12,073 nt of DNA from Limisphaerales bacterium. Its GTDB lineage: Bacteria > Verrucomicrobiota > Verrucomicrobiia > Limisphaerales > UBA11358. Where the stretch lies: NCBI GenBank assembly GCA_027451565.1, contig DAIDJC010000074.1, positions 1-12,073 of the forward strand, read 5' to 3'. The position numbers were made by a program, and so were the translations under genes. Shown in pieces: positions 6,749 through 12,073 of this stretch. Position 1 is the stretch's first letter. Each line of letters opens with the position of its first letter. A model generated the notes under the pieces. That model made no database searches, was not told the origin of the DNA, and worked only from the letters and a program-made list of their open reading frames with translations.

Positions 6749-7360
6749 TCAACGCAATGGTATTGCAGGCATTTCAAATGGCAGAATCTTCTGTCCGGTG
6801 AATTGAATCTGGCGAAAACCGGCTTGATGGAAAAACACCGCCAATTCCAGCCGTGCCCGCTCGTTGGCGTCGTTGATGATACCGTTTTGACGCGCTGCCA
6901 TCCGTAAATCCGCCACCGCAGTCTTCCGGGCGGTCTGTTCCAAATCCTTGTCAAACTCGCGGAACATGCCGGTGGTGTGATCTATCACACGGGTTTGCCG
7001 GTCGTCCAGATAGGCATCCGTGATTTGCGCATCGGGAAGGCGGATGGAAATGTTGTTGCCTGAAATGTGAACATCAGCCCCCGATAACTGCCTCAAATCT
7101 ATTCCCGCCTTCACAACGCCGTGAGCCAGTAAAAGAACGCGGTTTTCCCCGTACCACCGCTGGTCCTCCAAGATCACAACCTTTTCCACCACGTACTTCA
7201 CCGTCACAAGCTCGGACAGGGATTGGATTTGCTGCACCACGGTGACGGTGCTTTCTTCCCGTAACGGATCCTTGTGCCGACTTTCTGCCCAGCGCACTCC
7301 CAGCCGGATTCCGGCAAAAAAAAGTATCGCCATCACCACGGTGACTGCAACCTGTCGCAT
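6749..7360 (-). CDS. DUF4230 domain protein, membrane-anchored
   Basis: The 203-residue product begins with a single hydrophobic segment, VAVTVVMAILFFAGIRLGV (about residues 4-22), likely an uncleaved membrane anchor. The rest is a soluble domain resembling DUF4230: TVVQQIQSLSELVTVKYVVEKV (about 40-61) followed by RVLLLAHGVVKAGIDLRQL (about 74-92), and then VHISGNNISIRLPDAQI. The C-terminal third is a charged helical region (about 132-180) with an alternating pattern, ending in a short strand-rich tail. The domain's function is not established; the topology suggests it faces the periplasm. ATG 7360 is chosen over an upstream in-frame start at 7486 because that extension is Arg/His-rich with no conserved features, and because a promoter-like -10 box ends 6 bp before 7360. 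The gene diverges from hemB. The DUF4230 call is from remembered motif shape, not a search. Confidence 0.8.
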   Translation of the reverse strand: MRQVAVTVVMAILFFAGIRLGVRWAESRHKDPLREESTVTVVQQIQSLSELVTVKYVVEKVVILEDQRWYGENRVLLLAHGVVKAGIDLRQLSGADVHISGNNISIRLPDAQITDAYLDDRQTRVIDHTTGMFREFDKDLEQTARKTAVADLRMAARQNGIINDANERARLELAVFFHQAGFRQIQFTGQKILPFEMPAIPLR

Positions 7361-7366
7361 GCACCC

Positions 7367-7395
7367 ATCGTAAGCCAATGCCGGCAAATGGCCAA
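7367..7395 (-). promoter_or_regulatory. Candidate sigma70-type promoter of the DUF4230 gene (leaderless)
   Basis: On the minus strand TTGGCC (-35, complement of 7390-7395) and TACGAT (-10, complement of 7367-7372) are separated by 17 bp. The -10 box ends 6 bp before the ATG at 7360, so the expected transcript start is at or next to the start codon. No Shine-Dalgarno sequence fits between them. Confidence 0.45.
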
Positions 7396-7556
7396 GCCGG
7401 AAAGGATGGCTGGAAACGATGCAATGCGCAGCGGCCAGCCAAGCCCTGCGCCGGCGCTGGAGCACCGGAAACCCTTCCAAATCCATGCAATGTGATTTAT
7501 GGAAAAAACCCGGATGCCCTTGAAACCTCCTGTTGATGAAGCAAAAGGTTTGCCTG

Positions 7557-7575
7557 AACAGTCCCTAACAGTCCC
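7557..7575 (+). repeat. Tandem 9-bp repeat upstream of the hemB promoter
   Basis: AACAGTCCC occurs twice, at 7557-7565 and 7567-7575, with a 10-bp period, one turn of the helix. It lies about 22 bp upstream of the -35 box of hemB, a place where an activator or repressor could bind. Function is inference. Confidence 0.5.
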
Positions 7576-7596
7576 CGTTTCACACCGCAGCTTCCC

Positions 7597-7624
7597 TTGT
7601 CATTTTCAGAAAGACTTCTAAAAT
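7597..7624 (+). promoter_or_regulatory. Candidate sigma70-type promoter of hemB (leaderless)
   Basis: TTGTCA (7597-7602) and TAAAAT (7619-7624) are separated by 16 bp and match the -35/-10 consensus at 5 of 6 positions each. The -10 box ends 6 bp before the hemB ATG at 7631, so transcription should begin at about the A of the ATG. The resulting mRNA would have no 5' leader and no ribosome-binding site. Confidence 0.6.
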
Positions 7625-7629
7625 AGGCG

Positions 7630-7646
7630 CATGAAACGGTTTCATG
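7630..7646. promoter_or_regulatory. 17-bp palindrome covering the hemB start codon
   Basis: CATGAAAC-G-GTTTCATG is a perfect inverted repeat with 8-bp arms around a single central base. It includes the ATG of hemB and sits at the predicted transcript start. It could be an operator for a dimeric regulator. In RNA it could fold as AUGAAA-CGG-UUUCAU and pair the start codon. It also encodes the first five codons (M-K-R-F-H), so coincidence is possible. Confidence 0.45.
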
Positions 7647-8620
7647 GTCAGTATCCCACGCATCGGCTGCGCCGACTGCGCCAGCACCCGGGCCTTCGCA
7701 GCATGGTTTGCGAAAACCGCCTCTCCGTGCAACAACTTGTCCTGCCCCTGTTTGTTCGCTCCGGTCGCCATTTACGAAGGGAAGTCAAGTCCATGCCAGG
7801 CGTTTTTCAGCTTTCTCCGGATGAAATCCTCCTCACGGCCCGGCAAGCCCATTCGTTGGGCATTCCCGCCATCCTTCTGTTTGGTTTGCCTGATAAAAAG
7901 GATGCCAAGGCCAGCGGCGCGCATGCCCGCAACGGCATCGTCCAAAAAACTGTACGCCTGCTTAAAAAGGAAATTCCCGGGCTTCTGGTCATCACCGATG
8001 TCTGCCTCTGCGAGTACATGAGCCATGGCCACTGCGGCATCGTGCGGGATGGAAAAATCCTCAACGACCCCTCGGTGCATCTTCTGGCAGAAACGGCCTT
8101 GAGCCATGCCGAAGCCGGTGCGGACATCGTGGCGCCCAGCGATATGATGGACGGCCGGGTGCGAGCCATCCGGCAGGCCCTCGATCACAAGGGTTTCACC
8201 GATGTGCCCATCCTTTCCTACGCCGCCAAATTTGCCTCGGCCTATTATGGCCCATTCCGTGAGGCGGCGGAATCCACCCCGCAATTTGGCGACCGCCGTT
8301 CCTACCAGATGGACCCGGCCAATGTGCGTGAAGCTTTGCGGGAAGTATCCATGGATGTCCAGGAAGGGGCAGACATGGTGATGGTCAAGCCAGCCCTGGC
8401 CTACCTCGATGTGCTCCATCAGGTCAAATCCACCTTTGGTCTCCCAACAGCCGCCTATGCCGTCAGCGGTGAATACGCCATGATCAAGGCCGCCGCTGCC
8501 CGGGGCTGGATTGATGAACGGGCCGTCACTCTGGAAAGCCTCCTGGCCATGCGCCGGGCCGGCGCCGATTTTCTCATCACTTATTCCGCCATGGATGCCG
8601 CCGCCTGGATCAAAGGATGA
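7631..8620 (+). CDS. hemB: Porphobilinogen synthase (delta-aminolevulinic acid dehydratase)
   Basis: Cytosolic enzyme that condenses two 5-aminolevulinate molecules into porphobilinogen, the second committed step toward haem and other tetrapyrroles. The 329-residue product is full length. The two Schiff-base lysines are Lys200 in SYAAKFASAYYGPFREA and Lys253 in MVMVKPALAYLD. The zinc-site cysteines are all present at residues 125, 127 and 135 (DVCLCEYMSHGHC), so this is a zinc-type rather than a magnesium-only enzyme. The substrate-loop segment DRRSYQMDPAN and VSGEYAMIKAAA are also conserved. The start at 7631 is firm because the conserved N-terminal arm RLRRLRQHPGLRSMVCENRL requires it and no other start precedes it in frame. 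A promoter-like element ends 6 bp upstream. The gene diverges from the DUF4230 gene and converges with the response regulator gene. Confidence 0.98.
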   Translation: MKRFHGQYPTHRLRRLRQHPGLRSMVCENRLSVQQLVLPLFVRSGRHLRREVKSMPGVFQLSPDEILLTARQAHSLGIPAILLFGLPDKKDAKASGAHARNGIVQKTVRLLKKEIPGLLVITDVCLCEYMSHGHCGIVRDGKILNDPSVHLLAETALSHAEAGADIVAPSDMMDGRVRAIRQALDHKGFTDVPILSYAAKFASAYYGPFREAAESTPQFGDRRSYQMDPANVREALREVSMDVQEGADMVMVKPALAYLDVLHQVKSTFGLPTAAYAVSGEYAMIKAAAARGWIDERAVTLESLLAMRRAGADFLITYSAMDAAAWIKG

Positions 8621-8959
8621 TCCCCGGAACGCGCATGGGACCGTCAACAAGCCAAGCCCGGGCGATGGCCGCATGGTAGCGGGTCCTGGCCGTGCAGTGG
8701 GTGCCCAAACGCAAAGCGGGTCGTCAAAACGGCCCACGCCGGATTATTCGGGCCAACCATGCGCAGGAAAATAGTTTCGCATCACCCACCGGCTTGGCTT
8801 AGGACTGGGATTCACAGTATTCCCTTAAATTCCATTAGCTTTCCCAGCCGCCAATGGATTGACCGGCAACCAAAACCTCCGCCATCTGGATTAGGATGAG
8901 CATCGCAAAAACCCAACCCCGGGTTGGGATTTTTTAAGAGACGAAACCCTGCATCCCGC
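8621..8959. other. Convergent intergenic region, mostly featureless
   Basis: Gap between the ends of hemB (+) and the response regulator gene (-). Apart from the terminator at 8907-8935 nothing convincing was found. Short open frames on both strands lack start signals and recognisable motifs. Minor imperfect hairpins exist (for example CCG-GATTATT-CGG around 8740-8752) but are too weak to call. Confidence 0.6.
8907..8935. terminator. Bidirectional intrinsic terminator
   Basis: Stem CCCAACCC (8912-8919) and GGGTTGGG (8921-8928) around one central C. An A run (8907-8911) precedes it and a T run (8930-8935) follows it, so a U tract is produced in both directions. It lies 25 bp past the stop of the minus-strand response regulator gene and about 290 bp past hemB. 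It suits convergent transcription units and probably serves the purB operon mainly. Confidence 0.85.
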
Positions 8960-9622
8960 CTAGGCGCCCGGCGGCGTGTTTTGCGATTTTTCATGCCATT
9001 GAATGGCTTCGCGCATCAATTCATTGATGTTGGATAAATTCAACTTTTCCTTGATGCGCGCGGTGTATCCCTGAACCGTCTTGAAGCCAATATTAAGGTG
9101 TTCGGCAATTTGTCGGGTGCTTTTTCCATGGCCCAGCAATTGAAAGACCTCCAGTTCACGGTCGCTGAGCTGTTCCATGGAACGCGTGGATTGGCCTCCT
9201 ATGAGTTTCCTGGCCATGAAAGCCGCCACCCTGGGGCTGACAAACCATTCCCCCGATAAAACCACGCGAATGCCCTCCACCATTTTTTGGGTGGCCTCGC
9301 TTTTCATCACATACCCGCTGGCTCCAGCCCGAAGCGCCCTTTCAGCGTAGAGCATTTCATCGTGCATGGATAAAACCAGGACTGCCACCCCGGCGCAACC
9401 GGTTTTGATGTCCTTGATCAAATCCAAACCCGAGCCGCTGGCCAGGGATATATCCACGATGGCCACATCCGGTTGGTGTAACCGGATCAGGCTCAAAGCC
9501 TCGGGCCCGCTGCCCGTCTCCCCGCATACGGTCATGTCTGCCTGGTGGCGAATGAGGTTGGTAAGCCATTCGCGGACGAGTGGGTGATCATCCACCACCA
9601 GGATCTTTTTGATTGGGTTCAT
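8960..9622 (-). CDS. NarL/FixJ-family response regulator
   Basis: DNA-binding response regulator, likely partner of the adjacent kinase. The 220-residue product has an N-terminal receiver domain (about 5-122) with acidic pocket Asp11/Asp12 in KILVVDDHPLVREWL, phospho-acceptor Asp57 in VAIVDISLASGSG, Ser85 in VLVLSMHDE and Lys107 in GYVMKSEA. A LuxR-type helix-turn-helix follows (about 150-210): LSDRELEVFQLLGHGKSTRQ, then IAEHLNIGFKTVQGYTARI and KEKLNL. The recognition helix has QGYTARI where many relatives have a histidine (THR..I), a mild variation. ATG 9622 is preferred; a TTG at 9634 would add four residues. It starts 19 bp after the kinase stop and ends just before a strong terminator, so it is probably the last gene of the purB-kinase-regulator unit. 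The target genes are unknown. Confidence 0.95.
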   Translation of the reverse strand: MNPIKKILVVDDHPLVREWLTNLIRHQADMTVCGETGSGPEALSLIRLHQPDVAIVDISLASGSGLDLIKDIKTGCAGVAVLVLSMHDEMLYAERALRAGASGYVMKSEATQKMVEGIRVVLSGEWFVSPRVAAFMARKLIGGQSTRSMEQLSDRELEVFQLLGHGKSTRQIAEHLNIGFKTVQGYTARIKEKLNLSNINELMREAIQWHEKSQNTPPGA

Positions 9623-9641
9623 GGCTTCTGGCAACTCGCGT

Positions 9642-10679
9642 TTAGGGCTGGTTTAGCCGGCAACTCACCCTGGTTCCCGATTCAGGAAGGCGTTCCACCT
9701 TGAATTGGGCACCGATCATTCCCGCCCGGTACGCCATGATGCGCAGGCCCAGGCCCCCGGCGCTGGAGGGCTGCTCCGGCATCCCCGCGCCGTCGTCAGT
9801 GATCGTAAAGAGAATGGACCGGTCCTGCTTTTCAAGACTGATATTGATGAACCGGGCTCGTCCGTGGCGGATGGCATTCGAGACCGCTTCCTGGGCGATG
9901 CGGTAAAGATGGGTGCAACAGTCTGCATTCCCTGGAAACAAGGGCGTGGGGCATTCAAATTCACAATTCACCCCAAAACGCTCGCTGATGTTTCGGGCCA
10001 GTTCCTGAAGGCCGTCCATAAACCCATCCGCCTCCAGGCCCAGGGGTTGCAAACCTCGGGCCAGGTTGCGTGTCAGGGCAATGGACGCCTCCATCATTTC
10101 GACCAAGTGATGGGCGGCGGCAGATTCCGGCAGGGATTTCCCCTTCAATTTTTCATGCAACACCTGGCTGGCAAGGGCGGCGGCTGTGAGCCGCTGCCCC
10201 AGAACGTCATGCAAATCATGCCCGATCTTCCTCTGCGCCCTCTCGGTGATGTCCAACATCTCCCGCTCCAGCCGTGTCCTCTCCTCCATTTCCATTGCCA
10301 GCGCAACGGTTCGTTGACGGACCCTTTCCTCCAGTTCCCGCTGGAGTGTCCGCAGGCTCACCAGCACGGTGACCACCACCCCATACACCGCCAAGGCAAT
10401 AAGTCCGTTCCATACCGGCACAAAAGTGCTGGTGTAATGCACCCCCGCCGCATAATCCCCCGCCAGCCAGGCCGCCACGCTCAACACGGATAGAATGATT
10501 CCTCCGCCCAGCCCCTTGTGCCAGGCCGCCAGGCTCACCGGCAGCAGGTAAAACGCGGAAAAAACCAGTGCATAACCGGTGGCGTAATCCACCAGCCCTA
10601 TGATCAAAACCAGAGCAAGACTGATTGCCATGGCCCAACCTGGCGATGGCTTTTCAATCCAATCCACAAACCTGCTCAT
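9642..10679 (-). CDS. Membrane sensor histidine kinase (HisKA_3 type)
   Basis: The 345-residue inner-membrane kinase has four predicted membrane segments in the first 113 residues (about 14-33, 37-56, 58-78 and 90-110). The sequence DYATGYALVFSAFYLLPVSL belongs to a four-helix membrane module often found at the N-terminus of GGDEF proteins and kinases. A short coiled-coil linker (about 110-145) leads to the dimerisation/phospho-acceptor motif RKIGHDLHDVLGQRL, with His157 the likely phosphorylated residue. The HATPase_c domain has its N box at EAVSNAIRHG (Asn268), the G1 box at DDGAGM (295-300) and the G2 box at GGLGLRIM (308-315). There is no large periplasmic sensor domain, so the signal may be sensed in or at the membrane. 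It starts 9 bp after the purB stop and is followed at 19 bp by its cognate NarL-type regulator. The signal cannot be inferred. Confidence 0.95.
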   Translation of the reverse strand: MSRFVDWIEKPSPGWAMAISLALVLIIGLVDYATGYALVFSAFYLLPVSLAAWHKGLGGGIILSVLSVAAWLAGDYAAGVHYTSTFVPVWNGLIALAVYGVVVTVLVSLRTLQRELEERVRQRTVALAMEMEERTRLEREMLDITERAQRKIGHDLHDVLGQRLTAAALASQVLHEKLKGKSLPESAAAHHLVEMMEASIALTRNLARGLQPLGLEADGFMDGLQELARNISERFGVNCEFECPTPLFPGNADCCTHLYRIAQEAVSNAIRHGRARFINISLEKQDRSILFTITDDGAGMPEQPSSAGGLGLRIMAYRAGMIGAQFKVERLPESGTRVSCRLNQP

Positions 10680-10688
10680 GGCTTTTCC

Positions 10689-12023
10689 TCAAAGCCCCAG
10701 TTTTTTAAATCGCCTCCCGACTTCCTTGAAATGAAAATCGAGCGAGCATATTTTTTCCAGTTCTCCCTGCTTGAAATGGACCGACACCTCGGGATCCGCC
10801 CTCAGGGCCTCCAAAAAATCCGCATCATCCCGCCCGGCATGCTTCACCTCCCAGGTCTTCATGGCGGCGCGTTGAACCAGCGCATAGGCGGCTTCGCGGG
10901 TCAAACCCTTGCGGATCAGCGCCAGCAGCGCCGTTTGGGAATTCCACATTCCAAGGGACAAGGCAAGGTTGCGCCGCATATTGGCCGGATAAACCACCAG
11001 CCCATCCATCATCCGCGTCATCAAGCCAAACATGTAATCCAGCAGGGTGCAGGAGTCGGGAAAAATAATCCGCTCAACGCTGGAATGGGAAATGTCCCTC
11101 TCATGCCAAAGGGCCACATTTTCCAATGCGGCCATTGCATTGCCACGCAGCACCCGGGCTAGACCGGTGACGCGTTCCCATGTGATGGGATTGCGTTTGT
11201 GGGGCATGGCGCTGGACCCTTTTTGACCCTTGGTGAATGGCTCCTCAGCCTCCAGCACCTCGGTGCGCTGGAGATGCCGGAATTCCACCGCCCACCGCTC
11301 CATGCTCGCACCGGCCAGCGCCAATACCGTTTGAAATTCCGCATGAATGTCCCGCTGAACCACCTGCGTGGCAATCACAGCCGGTTTTAAACCAAGCTTT
11401 TTACAGACATACGCCTCCACCCGCGATGGAAGATGTGCATTGGTCCCCACTGCCCCGGAAATTTTTCCCACTGAAACCACCTCCCGGACTCGCTCTATCC
11501 TTCCAAGGACACGCTTGAATTCATCGTGCATCAATGCCAGTTTCAGCCCAAACGTGGTGGGTTCCGCATGGATGCCATGGCTTCGGCCAATGCACGGTGT
11601 CCATTGATGTTCCCTGGCGCGCCGGGCTATGACTTTCAAAAGCTGACGGGCATCCTCCGCCAGCAAGTCCGCGCTCTGTCGCATCTGCACGGCATAACAC
11701 GTGTCCCCCACGTCGCTGCTGGTCAATCCAAAGTGCAGCCACCGGCTGGCCGGATGGTTGATTTTTTCGGCCACCGCAGTGGTAAACCCAATCACATCAT
11801 GGTTCAGTGTTTTTTCCAACTCGCGCTGCCGGACCACCAATCCATGCAAATCCTGCATCCATCCCAGGCATCCAGCCTTGATCCGGGAATAATCCCGCTT
11901 GGGCACCACCCCCTCGGCCACCAAGGCCTCCGACGCCAACATTTCAATTTCCAGCCAAATCCGAAGCTTGTTTTCATCGGTCCATATCGCCCGCATTTCC
12001 GGACGAGAATAACGAGATATCAT
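10689..12023 (-). CDS. purB: Adenylosuccinate lyase
   Basis: Cytosolic purine biosynthesis enzyme that releases fumarate twice: SAICAR to AICAR and adenylosuccinate to AMP. The 444-residue product is a full-length fumarase/aspartase superfamily member. It begins MISRYSRPEMRAIW, the usual adenylosuccinate lyase opening. Catalytic and substrate segments are present: His75 in TLNHDVIGF, LTSSDVGDT (100-108), His149 in GRSHGIHAEPTTFG and the mobile signature loop KGSSAMPHKRNP with the catalytic serine at 270/271. The C-terminal lyase cap contains ALIRKGLTREAAYALVQRAA. It heads a tight minus-strand unit, with the kinase gene 9 bp downstream. Only 50 bp upstream are in the window; a TTAAAT hexamer 6 bp before the ATG may be its -10 box. 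Confidence 0.98.
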   Translation of the reverse strand: MISRYSRPEMRAIWTDENKLRIWLEIEMLASEALVAEGVVPKRDYSRIKAGCLGWMQDLHGLVVRQRELEKTLNHDVIGFTTAVAEKINHPASRWLHFGLTSSDVGDTCYAVQMRQSADLLAEDARQLLKVIARRAREHQWTPCIGRSHGIHAEPTTFGLKLALMHDEFKRVLGRIERVREVVSVGKISGAVGTNAHLPSRVEAYVCKKLGLKPAVIATQVVQRDIHAEFQTVLALAGASMERWAVEFRHLQRTEVLEAEEPFTKGQKGSSAMPHKRNPITWERVTGLARVLRGNAMAALENVALWHERDISHSSVERIIFPDSCTLLDYMFGLMTRMMDGLVVYPANMRRNLALSLGMWNSQTALLALIRKGLTREAAYALVQRAAMKTWEVKHAGRDDADFLEALRADPEVSVHFKQGELEKICSLDFHFKEVGRRFKKLGL

Positions 12024-12035
12024 ACCCCAATTTAA
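12024..12035 (-). promoter_or_regulatory. Possible -10 box of purB with leaderless spacing
   Basis: On the minus strand TTAAAT (complement of 12030-12035) ends 6 bp before the purB ATG, the same spacing as seen for hemB and the DUF4230 gene. No good -35 box is found 16-18 bp further up, only a T run. A GGGG just before the ATG lies too close to act as a normal ribosome-binding site. Confidence 0.3.
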
Positions 12036-12073
12036 CCCTGAACCATCCTTTTAAAAAAGCTTAAATCAGATCC

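Noticed and set aside
7361..7486. Longer N-terminus of the DUF4230 protein
   Set aside because: The extra 42 residues are Arg/His-rich, would precede the membrane anchor, and cover the likely promoter.
7772..8737. 321-codon minus-strand ORF opposite hemB
   Set aside because: Antisense shadow of hemB; extends into the intergenic region without start signals or motifs.
9705..10493. 262-codon + strand ORF opposite the histidine kinase gene
   Set aside because: Antisense of a complete kinase gene with all boxes in place; Gln/His/Pro-rich product typical of shadow frames.

Overview
The window looks like chromosomal housekeeping DNA from a Gram-negative bacterium of moderately high GC content. 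A Verrucomicrobia/PVC-type organism is my best guess. This rests on the gene mix (an HPr with both the His and the Ser phosphorylation sites, GatCAB, the meso-DAP tripeptide ligase Mpl, a DUF4230 protein), on the near absence of Shine-Dalgarno sites, and on general protein flavour. It was not tested by any search. No phage, plasmid, CRISPR, tRNA or rRNA was seen.

Left half (1-6111, all + strand): the tail of a possible upstream ORF, then HPr (ptsH-like), gatC, gatA, a TetR-family regulator, gatB and mpl. GatC, GatA and GatB form the amidotransferase that corrects Glu-tRNA(Gln) and/or Asp-tRNA(Asn). The regulator gene splits the gat cluster between gatA and gatB. Mpl re-attaches recycled murein tripeptide to UDP-MurNAc.

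Middle (6109-7630): a 275-bp element with no ORF and 31-bp imperfect terminal inverted repeats (27/31) begins on the last base of the mpl stop codon. It contains two long internal hairpins and looks like a MITE. About 360 bp without a convincing gene follow; one weak minus-strand ORF may be a small gene or remnant. Next is a minus-strand gene for a one-TM DUF4230 protein, which diverges from hemB. Both divergent genes have a sigma70-like -10 box ending exactly 6 nt before the ATG, which predicts leaderless mRNAs. The hemB start codon lies inside a 17-bp palindrome.

Right half (7631-12073): hemB (+, haem/tetrapyrrole synthesis) converges with a minus-strand set purB - membrane histidine kinase - NarL/FixJ response regulator. 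A strong two-way intrinsic terminator sits between them at about 8907-8935. purB, the kinase gene and the regulator gene are separated by only 9 and 19 bp, so the two-component pair is probably co-transcribed with a purine biosynthesis gene.

I found no clearly new multi-gene system. The most interesting items are the mpl-stop MITE, the leaderless start architecture with the hemB start palindrome, the regulator inside the gat cluster, and the purB/two-component linkage.
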